Below are positions 25,559 through 35,277 of a stretch of 64,000 bases of DNA, one piece after another. Made by a program: the position numbers and the translations under genes. Within the stretch, counting starts at the first letter, position 1. Each line of letters starts with the position of its first letter. The stretch comes from UBA7672 sp965279085 (lineage in GTDB: Bacteria > Pseudomonadota > Alphaproteobacteria > Caulobacterales > Hyphomonadaceae): contig OZ257149.1 of the NCBI GenBank assembly GCA_965279085.1, positions 1,984,001 to 2,048,000 of the forward strand, written 5' to 3'. Below the pieces are notes generated by a model. That model was not told the origin of the DNA. It saw only the letters and a program-made list of their open reading frames with translations, and ran no database searches.

Positions 25559-27079
25559 ATGAAGACGCCACGCACCGATCTCGCCGCCAACACGTACGAG
25601 TTCGAGACTACGCCATTGGTTAAGGCGACGGGCTTCCGGGAATACGACGCCCGCTGGTGGTTCGGCGGACCGCAATATCCGAAGGCGCCGGAACTCAACT
25701 TCCTCGGCGTCCAGGCCCTCGGCCTCGGCCTCGGCACGCTGATCCGCGAAATGGGCGTCGCCCCACGCATCGTGACGGGTCACGACTACCGGTCCTATTC
25801 GCTCTCCATCAAACAGGCGCTCACCCTCGGCCTCCTCGAAGCCGGCCTCGAAGTCCACGACATCGGCCTCGCGCTCTCGCCGGTCGCCTACTTCGCCCAG
25901 TTCGCCCTCGACATTCCCTGCGTTGCCATGGTCACCGCTAGCCACAACGAGAATGGCTGGACCGGCGTGAAGATGGGCGCGAACAAGCCGCTCACCTTTG
26001 GCCCCGAGGAGATGGGCCGCCTCAAGGACATCGTCCTCAACGGCAAGTTCAACCCGCAGTCCGGCGGCAAGCTGATCCGCGTCGAAGGCATGCGCGAGCG
26101 CTACATCGCTGACGTCACCAAGGGCGTGAAGATCACCCGCAAGCTGAAAGTCGTCGCAGCGTGCGGCAACGGCGCCGCCGGCGCGTTCGCCCCCGACGCG
26201 CTGCGCGCGATGGGCGTCGAGGTGATCGATATGGACACCAACCTCGATTACAACTTCCCGAAATACAATCCGAACCCGGAAGACCACGAGATGCTGGTCT
26301 CGATGGGCCAGGCCGTGAAGGAACACGGCGCCGATCTCTGCGTCGGCTTCGATGGCGACGGCGATCGTTGCGGCGTTGTCGACGACAAGGGCGAGGAAAT
26401 CTTCGCCGACAAGATCGGCCTCCTGCTCGCGCGCGATCTGTCGAAGCTGCACAAGAACGCGACCTTCGTGGTCGATGTGAAATCCACCGGCCTCTACAAG
26501 ACCGACCCGGTGCTGAAAGAGAACGGCGTCACCGTCGACTACTTCAAGACTGGCCACTCCTACATCAAGCGCCGCACCACCGAACTCGACGCCCTCGCCG
26601 GCTTCGAGAAGTCCGGCCACATGTTCTTCCGCAAGCCCTACGGCTACGGCTATGACGACGCCCTCGTCGCCGCCGCAGCCGTGCTGCAGATGCTCGACCG
26701 CAACCCCGGCCGCTCGCTCTCGGATCTGAAAGCAGACCTCGGCGACGCCTGGACCTCGCTCACCATGTCGCCGCACTGCGACGATGAGAAGAAATACGCG
26801 ATCGTCGACCAGGTGGTCGCCGATTATCAAGCGCTCGCCAAATCCGGCGGCGAAATCCTCGGTCGCAAGATCGTCGACGTGAACGCCATCAACGGCGCGC
26901 GCGTCACGCTCGACGATGGCTCATGGGTCCTCGTCCGCGCCTCGTCGAACAAGCCGGAACTCGTTGTGGTTGTTGAGTCGATGCAGGGCGAGGACGACAT
27001 GCGCGCCCTCTTCCGCAACGAAGTGAAACCGCGCCTCGCCAGGTTCGCGGAAGTCGGCCACTACAACCAGGAAATCTGA
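25559..27079 (+). CDS. Phosphomannomutase / phosphoglucomutase
   Basis: A 506-residue alpha-D-phosphohexomutase of the AlgC/ManB type. The catalytic phosphoserine is in VTASHNENGWTGVKMG, the Mg loop is CVGFDGDGDRCGVVDD, the sugar-binding loop is FEKSGHMFF, and the phosphate-binding end is RASSNKPEL. It interconverts hexose 1- and 6-phosphates to feed nucleotide-sugar and surface polysaccharide synthesis, in keeping with the glycosyltransferase just downstream on the other strand. The 199-base gap from kup shows no further gene. Confidence 0.94.
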   Translation: MKTPRTDLAANTYEFETTPLVKATGFREYDARWWFGGPQYPKAPELNFLGVQALGLGLGTLIREMGVAPRIVTGHDYRSYSLSIKQALTLGLLEAGLEVHDIGLALSPVAYFAQFALDIPCVAMVTASHNENGWTGVKMGANKPLTFGPEEMGRLKDIVLNGKFNPQSGGKLIRVEGMRERYIADVTKGVKITRKLKVVAACGNGAAGAFAPDALRAMGVEVIDMDTNLDYNFPKYNPNPEDHEMLVSMGQAVKEHGADLCVGFDGDGDRCGVVDDKGEEIFADKIGLLLARDLSKLHKNATFVVDVKSTGLYKTDPVLKENGVTVDYFKTGHSYIKRRTTELDALAGFEKSGHMFFRKPYGYGYDDALVAAAAVLQMLDRNPGRSLSDLKADLGDAWTSLTMSPHCDDEKKYAIVDQVVADYQALAKSGGEILGRKIVDVNAINGARVTLDDGSWVLVRASSNKPELVVVVESMQGEDDMRALFRNEVKPRLARFAEVGHYNQEI

Positions 27080-27086
27080 GTCCGCC

Positions 27087-28235
27087 TCAGCGGCGGTCCA
27101 GCGCGGCGACGTAGAAATCGTCCCAGAAGCGTGCGGCGTCTTTTGCGGAAAGCTTCTCTTCCGCCATGCGCCGCGCGCCAGCCCGCAAGACGCTCAGTTT
27201 CGCCGGGTCGGTGATCAGGCTCGCACAAACCGCCAGTGCCTGTTCAGCGAGCTGGTCGACCGTAGAGGCGAACAGCTGCTCATAGCCTGGCGTCGTGCGA
27301 TCGACGAAGTGTTCGGAATGCCGCCACTCGCCCTGGCAGGTCGTCTCGACCGGCAGCAGCACGCCGCTCGTCGCATCGATGAACTCCAGGAACGAACCCG
27401 TCGCCGTCACCATCATCGGCGTGAAGCGCGCCATGCCCTCCATGCCGGTCATGTCATAGCAATCGCTCAAGGTCGGCAGGAAGGTGAGGTGCGCCTTCGC
27501 GACCAGGTCCAGCACCTCGTCATGATCCATCGCCTGCACATGCGTGATGTTCGGCTGGTCGATCAGCTTGCGATACGGCGCGAGGAATTCCGTCCGCGCC
27601 GGATCGATGTGATTGCCCTGCAGCGACGAGACGATGGTGATGTGCACCGGCACGCCCGCCGCTCGCGCCTTCTCCGCCAGCCGCACCGCAACGCATCCGC
27701 CCTTGGCGCCGAACTGGTCGCCCACGAACACGAGGCGCAGCGTTTCGATGCCGCGCGAAGGATCGAACCAGTCGGCCATATCGGGGATGTCGACGTTGGG
27801 CAGCCGCACCGTCATCTTGCGCTTGAGCGCTTCGAGGCGTGGATCGTTCACGTGCCGGTGCTCGGTGATCGTCGCCGCCGCCTGCGAGGCCGCCACGAGC
27901 CCGCGGCACTTGTCCGACACCAGCGCGTCCATGAGCATGTTGAACGAACGCGGCGTGTGCTCCCAGCTGAGCGGGATATGCCACTCGAAGCCGACCACGA
28001 ATGGCGTCGGGCCCAGCGGCACGCGGTTCCAGCCATGCACCAGATCGAAGCGGCGCGGCGGCCAAGGATGGAGCATCGCCCCGCCGGTCATCGGCCGGCG
28101 CACTTTCTCGAGCGGCAGGAACGCCCTCTGCTCCAGCGTATGGCGGGAAGCCCGCGGGCCGTTGTAGGCGGCGAAACGCTGCCCACGGACGCCCAATACC
28201 CTGATCTTCCGGAATCCTGAGCCGGAGCCGTCCAT
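27087..28235 (-). CDS. Glycosyltransferase, GT4-like
   Basis: A 382-residue protein with a GT-B layout. The N-terminal part has FDLVHGWNRVPLGPTPFVVGFEW. The C-terminal part has LRLVFVGDQFGAKGG, ITHVQAMDHDEVLDLVAKAHLTFLPTLSD and GMARFTPMMVTATGSFLEFID, where family 4 enzymes bind the nucleotide sugar. The donor and acceptor are unknown; capsule or exopolysaccharide work is likely. The ATG at 28235 is the first good start. It converges with the phosphohexomutase gene, 7 bases apart. Confidence 0.78.
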   Translation of the reverse strand: MDGSGSGFRKIRVLGVRGQRFAAYNGPRASRHTLEQRAFLPLEKVRRPMTGGAMLHPWPPRRFDLVHGWNRVPLGPTPFVVGFEWHIPLSWEHTPRSFNMLMDALVSDKCRGLVAASQAAATITEHRHVNDPRLEALKRKMTVRLPNVDIPDMADWFDPSRGIETLRLVFVGDQFGAKGGCVAVRLAEKARAAGVPVHITIVSSLQGNHIDPARTEFLAPYRKLIDQPNITHVQAMDHDEVLDLVAKAHLTFLPTLSDCYDMTGMEGMARFTPMMVTATGSFLEFIDATSGVLLPVETTCQGEWRHSEHFVDRTTPGYEQLFASTVDQLAEQALAVCASLITDPAKLSVLRAGARRMAEEKLSAKDAARFWDDFYVAALDRR

Positions 28236-28434
28236 CTGATTTTCCCCAAGTGACCGCGTCCAGGACGCAAGTCCCAGACCGCACTATCGCCCGGGGTAGC
28301 GGCCCCGCAATGATTGGCCCCCGGCGCGGGAGGTCTATGCCCTGTTTTCATTCGCAAATGGCAACAGTCGCGACCCCGGTTTGATGCCCGCGTCAATCGG
28401 ACTAGGCAGGAATTGCCTAGAGAAAGCAGTCGTT

Positions 28435-28450
28435 TAACCGCCCGTTAACC
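28435..28450. promoter_or_regulatory. CtrA box before divL
   Basis: TTAACCGCCCGTTAAC, an exact match to the CtrA consensus TTAA-N7-TTAA(C), about 85 bases before divL; a further half site (TTAAC) follows near 28470. The 299-base gap between the glycosyltransferase and divL holds nothing else I can name. CtrA binding would let the cell-cycle regulator control a kinase that acts in its own phosphorelay. Confidence 0.75.
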
Positions 28451-28534
28451 CGAACCCCTTCCATTTGGTTAACTGAGGGCGTCCGCCTGTAGGATGCCAT
28501 CGCGTAGTGATTCGAGCGCCCGCGGGTGACGACC

Positions 28535-31018
28535 ATGGACATGACCTTCGCACAGCCGCTGATCCTGCTCGTTGCAGGCGCAGCGGCGTTTGGCATTGCC
28601 GCCCTGCTCTGGGCGCTGCGCATTTCCGATGGTGCGCGCGGCGCGGCCAGCAAGTATCGCGAGCAGGAGCAGAAGGCGCGCGAGCAACTGGCGCGGGCCG
28701 AGAGCGTCTTCGGCGCGCACCCCGGCGTCATCATGGTCTGGGAAGAGCAGGAGGCCGAGGAAGGCCAGCCGCGCAAGCCGCAGTCCGAATGGGGCGCTCC
28801 CAACCTCTATGGCTCACCTGTAGCGCTCATGGGCATCCTTCGTTTCGCTGACGACGGCACGTCGGAAGATCCAGGCGTGCGCATCCTCGAAGGCCTCGCC
28901 GATCTCGAAGCCCGCGATGGCAACGGCCAGGACGCCACGCTGCGCGAACGCCTGAAGCAGCTGCGCCAGGACGGCGCGCCCTTCTCGCTCACCATCATCG
29001 GCCCCTCCGGCCGATTCCTCGAAGCCGATGGCCGCACCGCCGGCGCCCGCGCCGTGCTCTGGATCACCGACACGACCATCAAAGGCCTCGAGGAATCGGG
29101 CGCCCGCGCCCGCTTTGAAGAAGCCCGCGCCGCCGTCGCGCGCGATCCGATGGCCTTCCTCGAAATGCTGGGCAAGGCGCCCTTCCCGGCCTGGCGCATG
29201 TCCGGCGCCGGCAAGCTGCAATGGGTCAACCGCGCCTACCTCAAGGCCGTCGGCGCACCCACCGTCGACCACGTGCTCGACCGCCAGATCATGCTCGACC
29301 AGCACGTCACCAGTCAGGCACAGAAGACGATCAACACCAACGCCGAAACCGACGACACCCGCCACGTCGTCGTCGACGGCGAACGCCGCGCGATGAAGGT
29401 GAAGATGTTCCCGCTTTCCGGCGGCATCGGCGGCATGGCGTTCGACATCACCGAGCTCGAAACCGCACGCGAGACGCTGGAGAAGAACTCCAAGGCCCAC
29501 GACGACACGCTGAACCACGTCGCCGACGGCGTCGCCATCTTCGGGCCAGACCGCAAGCTGATCTTCAACAACAAGGCCTTCCAGGAAATGTGGGCGCTCG
29601 ATCCCGCCTATCTGCTGGAAAAGCCAGACCACGGCTCGCTGCTCGACCGCCTGCGCGAGCGCCGCAAGCTGCAGTCGCGCCCGAACTTCGCTGAATGGCG
29701 CGCCGAAGAGCTGAAATACTATCAGGGCGAGAAGGTCGACATCGTCGAGAACCTCTGGAACCTGCCCGACGGCCGCATCCTGCGCGTCACGCGCCAGCGC
29801 CATCCGCTCGGCGGCGCGCTGCTGCTGTTCAAGGACATCACCGACGAACTCACGCTGAAGTCGGAATTCAACCGCCTCATCAACGTGCAGAAGGCGACGC
29901 TCGACAACCTGCGCGAAGCCATCGTCGTGTTCAGCGCCGACGGTCGCCTGCGTCTCCACAACGACGCCTTCGCCGAACTATGGGAACTGAAGAAGGATAG
30001 CCTCACGGACGCGCCCGACTTCGACGACGTCGCCGGCCAGTGTGCGCGCCTCTATCACGACCGCAACGTCTGGCAGACGATCAAGACGCGCGTGACAAAT
30101 CCGTCGCCCGAGTTCCGCCAGCAGGACCAGGGCGTGATGCGCACGTCGAACGACAAGACCATCACCTGGATCACCCAGCCGCTGCCGAACGGCGCGACGC
30201 TGGTCGCCTTCATGGACGTGACCGCCGCTCGCAAGGTCGAGTCGGCCCTCAAGGACAAGAACGAGGCCCTGCAGGCTGCCGACAAGCTGAAGAACGAGTT
30301 CGTGCAGAACGTCTCGTATCAGCTGCGCTCGCCCCTCACGACTATCCTCGGCTACGCCGAACTGCTCGAGAGCCAGCGCCCCGGCGCCCTCACCGACAAG
30401 CAGCGCGAGCAGGTCGTGGCCATCCTCTCGGCCGCCGACCACCTCTCGAAAGTCATTTCCAACATCCTGGACCTCGCCATGATCGAGGCTGGAAAGATGG
30501 AACTGGAGCTATCGGAGTTTTCCCTCCGCGGAGCGATCGAGGACGCAGTCGATCTCGTCGTCACCACCGCCGAGAACACAAAGGTTCGCGTCGAAATCCT
30601 CTGCGACGATCGCATCGGCAACATCCACGCCGACGAGCGCCGCATCAAGCAGGTACTGTTCAACCTGCTCACCAACGCCCTGCGCTTCACCGGCGCCGGC
30701 GGCCACATCAAGATCGAAGCCTCGAAGCCCGTGCCCAGCGAGAACATCATCCGCCTCGCCGTCTCCGACAACGGCAAGGGCATCGCGGCGGAACGCCAAT
30801 CGTCGGTGTTCGACTCGTTCACCTCGGGCGATACACGCGGCGCCGGCCTCGGCCTCGCTCTCGTGCGCTCCTTCGTCGAGCTGCACGGCGGCGACGTGAA
30901 GATGAAATCGTCCCCGGGCTCGGGCACGTCGGTCATCTGCCACCTGCCGGAAACCGCCTCGCCAAAAGCCCCCCGCGCCGAACTCGAACTCGGACCGGAA
31001 GCCGTGGCGGCGCGCTAG
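28535..31018 (+). CDS. divL: Cell-fate pseudokinase/tyrosine kinase DivL
   Basis: An 827-residue membrane-anchored kinase. One N-terminal helix (PLILLVAGAAAFGIAALLWAL) is followed by a coiled stretch and several PAS-like domains (about 190-310, 320-420, 430-560). In the kinase domain the H box reads FVQNVSYQLRSPLTT: Tyr595 stands where histidine kinases have His, the hallmark of DivL. The ATP domain is kept (LFNLLTNALRF, DNGKGIAAE, GAGLGLALV). DivL works with DivK and CckA to set CtrA phosphorylation and asymmetric division. The start could also be the GTG at 28526. Confidence 0.93.
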   Translation: MDMTFAQPLILLVAGAAAFGIAALLWALRISDGARGAASKYREQEQKAREQLARAESVFGAHPGVIMVWEEQEAEEGQPRKPQSEWGAPNLYGSPVALMGILRFADDGTSEDPGVRILEGLADLEARDGNGQDATLRERLKQLRQDGAPFSLTIIGPSGRFLEADGRTAGARAVLWITDTTIKGLEESGARARFEEARAAVARDPMAFLEMLGKAPFPAWRMSGAGKLQWVNRAYLKAVGAPTVDHVLDRQIMLDQHVTSQAQKTINTNAETDDTRHVVVDGERRAMKVKMFPLSGGIGGMAFDITELETARETLEKNSKAHDDTLNHVADGVAIFGPDRKLIFNNKAFQEMWALDPAYLLEKPDHGSLLDRLRERRKLQSRPNFAEWRAEELKYYQGEKVDIVENLWNLPDGRILRVTRQRHPLGGALLLFKDITDELTLKSEFNRLINVQKATLDNLREAIVVFSADGRLRLHNDAFAELWELKKDSLTDAPDFDDVAGQCARLYHDRNVWQTIKTRVTNPSPEFRQQDQGVMRTSNDKTITWITQPLPNGATLVAFMDVTAARKVESALKDKNEALQAADKLKNEFVQNVSYQLRSPLTTILGYAELLESQRPGALTDKQREQVVAILSAADHLSKVISNILDLAMIEAGKMELELSEFSLRGAIEDAVDLVVTTAENTKVRVEILCDDRIGNIHADERRIKQVLFNLLTNALRFTGAGGHIKIEASKPVPSENIIRLAVSDNGKGIAAERQSSVFDSFTSGDTRGAGLGLALVRSFVELHGGDVKMKSSPGSGTSVICHLPETASPKAPRAELELGPEAVAAR

Positions 31019-31020
31019 GC

Positions 31021-31893
31021 CTAACGCCCTTGCATTCTGCGACGCTGCACGTCGTCCATCAGCTTGGCGGCGAGCGCGAGTATCAGCGCGCCGATGCCAA
31101 AAACGAGGCCGATGATCACCATCAGGCTGGGAACCGAAATGCTGCCGTCGTTCATATCGTTCGGCCCCAGCACGAAACCTAACGCCGCGATCGCAAGTAA
31201 GATCGGCGCCGCGATCAGCCCGATCCGCATTCGCCTCCTGTAGAAATCCGGGTTGGCGTTGGTCGTGCCCGCCAGCACCCGCTCGAAATGGGCGACGACT
31301 TTCATGACATCTTCGCCGGCGAGACGGGCCACCGGAATGCGCAGCTCGCCACTCATCGTGCGCGTGCCGAACCGGTTCGCGTATGTCGTATGGGTCCGGA
31401 AAGCGACCACCGGCGGACCCTCGATCAGCATCCGTACGCCGCTGAACCTGAACAGGCCCGTGGTAATGAGCGCGAAATAGGTGTCGCCCACGAGCACGCC
31501 ATCCGGCACGAAGATCACCTCGATACCAGTCGATGGCTGATCACGCGGAGGCGACCAGTCATTCACGGTCTCGCCTCTGAGCGCGTTGCGCGCCTTGTCG
31601 CTGACCACGAATTCAGCAAGCTCGGCGGCGGGCACGGTCCATCGCGCAATCTGCCGCTCGCCTCGCCGGATAGCCGCGATGACCTTCATGCCACCCCAGA
31701 AGTTGAGGGTCATGAAGGGCGCTATAATCGCGGGAAGAAGCGCAAGGCCGATCTTCAGGCCCGACCCCAGCGTCTCTTGCCCGGCCGACTGCATCTCGAT
31801 CACGCCCCAGGTAATCGACGCGAGCGCCACAAGCGTGATCGCCACGCAGATCAGTACGCTGCGCCCGGGATTGCGAATGCCGACACTGAACAT
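31021..31893 (-). CDS. Hypothetical membrane protein
   Basis: A 290-residue protein with two N-terminal membrane helices (ICVAITLVALASITWGVIEM; IGLALLPAIIAPFMTLNFWGG), a cytoplasmic or periplasmic beta-rich middle (about 80-205), and two C-terminal helices (LIAAPILLAIAALGFVLG; VIIGLVFGIGALILALAA). The layout resembles bacterial PH-domain-like membrane proteins with paired helices at both ends, but I do not recognise a family. It converges with divL, two bases apart. Its ATG at 31893 faces the serine hydrolase gene. Confidence 0.72.
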   Translation of the reverse strand: MFSVGIRNPGRSVLICVAITLVALASITWGVIEMQSAGQETLGSGLKIGLALLPAIIAPFMTLNFWGGMKVIAAIRRGERQIARWTVPAAELAEFVVSDKARNALRGETVNDWSPPRDQPSTGIEVIFVPDGVLVGDTYFALITTGLFRFSGVRMLIEGPPVVAFRTHTTYANRFGTRTMSGELRIPVARLAGEDVMKVVAHFERVLAGTTNANPDFYRRRMRIGLIAAPILLAIAALGFVLGPNDMNDGSISVPSLMVIIGLVFGIGALILALAAKLMDDVQRRRMQGR

Positions 31894-32102
31894 CCTGTAT
31901 CCCCCTCGCTGCGCCGAGCAACTGCTCCGACCTGTTCGCCGACAAAGCCAGCGATCACGGTAAGCGCTGTTACAGAGGGCTTATCGTAAAATCGGCGTGA
32001 GTCACACGCCCGAAGCATCATGATATAGCGCAACGCCGCTTGACGCCCGCAACGTCACTTCCTTTCTCAATGGCGCGCAAGTTTTACAGGGAGGACATCG
32101 CC

Positions 32103-33308
32103 ATGACCGCAGGTCTCAAGCGCCTGACAGCCATCGCCACAGGGGCTCTTTCCATCGCCCTCGCCCAGCCTGCTCTGGCGCAAAAGCCGATCACCGACCC
32201 GCCCGTCTCCTCACACCTGACGTGGACGCAGAGCCAGCAACTCGAACGCTATCCGGCGATCGAGAAAGTCTATGCGGTGAACACGATCAAGAAGGGTGAC
32301 AAGGTTCGCCCCCTGCCCACCGCCGCAACACAGATCAATCCGGCGATCACCTTTAACAAGAGAACGTCCACGCTCGACGCCTTCATGAAGGACAACCGCA
32401 TCACGGGCCTGATCGCCGTCAAGGATGGCGAGGTGGTGCTGGAGAAGTACGCGCTTGGCCGCAAGCCGGAGGATCGCTGGCCATCCTTCTCGGTCGCGAA
32501 GTCGGTCACCTCCATCCTCATCGGAGCAGCCATCAAGGACGGCTGGATCAGGTCGATCTACGACCCGGTCACGCGTTACCTGCCTGAATTGAAAGGCACG
32601 GCCTATGACGGCATCAGTCTTCGCCAGCTGATGACCATGACGACCGGTGTGAAGTGGGACGAGAACTACGCAAGCCGGACATCCGACGTCGCCCGCGCCA
32701 GCCAGCAGCCATTCACCGGCGGCCATCCAGTCGAGAACAACCCGCTTGTGAAATACATGGCGACCCTCAAGACCGAGGCGAAGCCGGGGGAGAGGTGGCT
32801 CTACAAGACCGGCGAGACGGACCTTGCCGGCATCGCCCTCTATCGCGCGCTCGCCGGCAAGCCGCTGGCGCAGTACGCCTCGGAGAAACTCTGGCAGCCG
32901 TATGGCATGGAGCAAGACGCAATCTGGGTGGTCGACAAGGCCGGCATCGAGCGCGGCGGCTGCTGCATGAGCGCCACCCTGCGCGATTACGCCCGCATCG
33001 GCCTCTTCATGCTTGGCGGCGGCGAGATCGACGGCAAGAAGATCCTGCCGGACGGGTGGGTGGAGGAAGCGACCTCGAATCACGTACCCCGCAAGGGCCG
33101 CGAGGCGGGCGAGAGCTATGGTTACTTCTGGTGGCCCAACGACAACGGCTATCGCGCCATTGGAATCTTCGGCCAGCAGATCGCGGTCTTCCCGGAAGAA
33201 AACCTCGTCATCGCCATAAACTCCGCGATGGTGAAGGCGACCGACCGCACGCAAAGCCAGAAGCTTGCAGCCTTGCTCGAGACCGTGCGCGCTGCGGCGA
33301 ACAAGTGA
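32103..33308 (+). CDS. Secreted beta-lactamase-fold serine hydrolase
   Basis: A 401-residue exported hydrolase. The ATG at 32103 follows GGGAGGACA. The signal peptide ends in QPALAQ. The catalytic SxxK is in FSVAKSVTSILIG. The second motif lies around WLYKTGETDLAGIALYRAL, with C-terminal FGQQIAVFPEENLVIAINSA. A Cys pair (RGGCCMSATLRDYARIG) follows the usual M..RDYARIG element of 6-aminohexanoate-dimer-hydrolase-like members. Substrate unknown; an esterase or amidase role is most likely. The 209-base upstream gap presumably holds divergent promoters. Confidence 0.88.
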   Translation: MTAGLKRLTAIATGALSIALAQPALAQKPITDPPVSSHLTWTQSQQLERYPAIEKVYAVNTIKKGDKVRPLPTAATQINPAITFNKRTSTLDAFMKDNRITGLIAVKDGEVVLEKYALGRKPEDRWPSFSVAKSVTSILIGAAIKDGWIRSIYDPVTRYLPELKGTAYDGISLRQLMTMTTGVKWDENYASRTSDVARASQQPFTGGHPVENNPLVKYMATLKTEAKPGERWLYKTGETDLAGIALYRALAGKPLAQYASEKLWQPYGMEQDAIWVVDKAGIERGGCCMSATLRDYARIGLFMLGGGEIDGKKILPDGWVEEATSNHVPRKGREAGESYGYFWWPNDNGYRAIGIFGQQIAVFPEENLVIAINSAMVKATDRTQSQKLAALLETVRAAANK

Positions 33309-33377
33309 TGGGCGGCGGATGAACCTGCGGCAGCGCCGGCAATTGACGCAGCAGCCCGCCCCGGCAATGGTCCGCCC

Positions 33378-33752
33378 ATGCTGAGACGGCTTGCCTCGCT
33401 GATGCTGGCGCTTGCCACCGCCCTGGCTTTTTCCGGGCGCATGGAAGCCGCGGCGGAGCATTGCGCCCGCCTCGCGGCCACCGAAGCCGCGCTCCAGCAC
33501 GAAGCCCTGCCCGCCGCGCCGGACTGCCACGGCATGACCGAAGAAGCGGCAACACCCGTGCCTCACGCGAACCACGCTCCCGCGCAACCCACGCCCGACC
33601 ATTGCGAATGCATTGCTGGCCTCAAGGGCTGCATGGAACTCGCAACGCCCACCGCCTCCGCGCTCATCGCGCCCTATGCCTGGCTCGAAGCAGGCGCCGT
33701 TTCCTTTGTCTCCACAGAGCCCTCGCCCGACTGGCGCCCTCCACGCGCCTGA
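33378..33752 (+). CDS. Small exported Cys/His/Met-rich protein
   Basis: A 124-residue protein with a signal peptide (LASLMLALATALAFSG) and a mature part rich in His, Cys and Met (EHCARLAATEA, DCHGMTEEA, HANHAPAQPTPDHCECIAGL, GCMEL). This pattern is common in proteins placed ahead of copper-resistance genes, but no named domain is visible. It lies 68 bases before the His-rich outer-membrane protein, and the two are probably one unit. It may bind or relay copper in the periplasm. Confidence 0.6.
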   Translation: MLRRLASLMLALATALAFSGRMEAAAEHCARLAATEAALQHEALPAAPDCHGMTEEAATPVPHANHAPAQPTPDHCECIAGLKGCMELATPTASALIAPYAWLEAGAVSFVSTEPSPDWRPPRA

Positions 33753-33820
33753 CCTGAACCTCGAAAATACGCGCGGCCCTTCAAGGCCGTCTTCAGAGAT
33801 TCAAGTCAGGACTCCCACCC

Positions 33821-35173
33821 ATGACACGCCAGTTACTGATCGCTTCGGCGATCCTCATTGCGCCATCCGCGATGGCGCAGGAACACGAACATAGCGACCA
33901 TGTCGCGCAACCTCCCGCGCAGGAACACTCCCAACACGACCAACCGCCCGCTGAAGATCATTCCGGCCACGCCGGCATGGATCATTCGCAGATGGATCAC
34001 GGCCAGCACGCTGGCGCCATGCGCAGCGCCTTCGGTTCATACGGTATGACCCGCGACGCCTCCGGCACCAGCTGGGTTCCCGAAGCCTCCCGCCACGGCG
34101 GCGTTCACGCCAGCGCCGGCGACTGGATACTCATGGGCCACGCCACCATCGACGGCGTCTACTCCCGGCAGGGCGGCCCACGCGGCGACGAACTCGCCTT
34201 CACTGCTGGCATGCTCATGGGCACGGCCCAGCGCCCCATCGGCGACAGCGGAACATTGCAACTGCGCGGCATGGTCAGCCCCGATCCGCTCATGGGCGAT
34301 CATGGCTATCCGCTGCTCCTCGCCGCCGGAGAAACGGCCGACGGCGTCAACACCCTCGTCGATCGCCAGCATCCGCACGACTTTGTCATGGAGCTGTCGG
34401 CCAGCTATTCGCATCGCCTCTCGAACACCGACTCGCTGTTTGTCTACGCTGGCCTGCCCGGCGAGCCCGCCTTCGGCCCGCCTGCCTTCATGCATCGCCC
34501 AGCCGCGATGGTGAGCCCCGAAGCGCCGATCACGCATCACTGGATCGACTCGACACACATCACCTTCGGCGTGCTGACGGCCGGCTGGGTGCATGACGGT
34601 TTCAAGGTGGAGGCATCCCGCTTCCGCGGCCGCGAGCCGGACGAGAACCGCTGGGACATCGAGACGGGTGAACTCGACTCGACCGCCATCCGCTTGTCGT
34701 GGAATCCGAACGAGAGCTGGGCGCTGCAGGCCAGCTGGGCCGATGTCGTCTCGCCCGAGCAGCTCCATCCCGATGTCGACGTAACCAAGTATTCTGCCAG
34801 CGCGCTCTACACCGCGCAGCTGGAGAATGGCGGAGAACTCGCCTTCACCGGCGCCTTCGCCAGAAAGGACTCCAGCGAAGGCGTCACGCTCGATGCCTGG
34901 CTCGGCGAAGCATCGTTCTCGCCGAATGCGGACTGGACATTCTTCTCCCGCATCGAGGCCATCGAGACCGACGAACTCGGCGGCCATCACGGCGACATCG
35001 AAAACGTCTCCCGCGCCAGCCTCGGCCTCGCGCGCAACTTCGTGCTCACAGACACCGTCACCCTCGCCCTCGGCGCCTCGATCACCCAGAACTGGACCAG
35101 CGGCGCCCTCTCCCCCCTCTACGACGGCGACCCCGTCGGCGGCATGGCGTTCGTCCGGCTGAAGATCGGGTAG
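33821..35173 (+). CDS. His-rich beta-barrel-like envelope protein, copper-operon type
   Basis: A 450-residue secreted protein. The signal peptide (LLIASAILIAPSAMAQ) is followed by a His/Met/Asp-rich stretch (HEHSDHVAQ, HSGHAGMDHSQMDHGQHAG) able to bind metal. A long region follows of alternating strands ending in an aromatic-poor LKIG terminus. The strand pattern (GWVHDGFKVEASRFRGREPDE, SWALQASWADV, WTFFSRIEAIETDELG) matches a family often seen in copper-resistance clusters. No copper ATPase or CopA oxidase is within reach in this window. I infer an outer-membrane location; the role is open. Confidence 0.68.
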   Translation: MTRQLLIASAILIAPSAMAQEHEHSDHVAQPPAQEHSQHDQPPAEDHSGHAGMDHSQMDHGQHAGAMRSAFGSYGMTRDASGTSWVPEASRHGGVHASAGDWILMGHATIDGVYSRQGGPRGDELAFTAGMLMGTAQRPIGDSGTLQLRGMVSPDPLMGDHGYPLLLAAGETADGVNTLVDRQHPHDFVMELSASYSHRLSNTDSLFVYAGLPGEPAFGPPAFMHRPAAMVSPEAPITHHWIDSTHITFGVLTAGWVHDGFKVEASRFRGREPDENRWDIETGELDSTAIRLSWNPNESWALQASWADVVSPEQLHPDVDVTKYSASALYTAQLENGGELAFTGAFARKDSSEGVTLDAWLGEASFSPNADWTFFSRIEAIETDELGGHHGDIENVSRASLGLARNFVLTDTVTLALGASITQNWTSGALSPLYDGDPVGGMAFVRLKIG

Positions 35174-35190
35174 GGCCCTCGCCCGTTCAC

Positions 35191-35277
35191 CGTCCAGATT
35201 TCCTCCCCCGTGCGAAGCGCGGCGGGGTCAACGCGTAGCGTTGACGATCGCGCGAAGCGCGAGACGGTGGGGGCAGC
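35191..35277. repeat. Intergenic palindromic repeat, copy 1
   Basis: Contains CGTCCAGATTTCCTCCCCC and, at the other end, GAGACGGTGGGGGCAGC, with short inverted repeats in between (GTCAACGCG / CGTTGAC, CGCGCGAAGCGCG). The same end sequences recur at 48933-49096 and 49710-49860 in both orientations, so this is a dispersed REP-like element. Confidence 0.7.
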
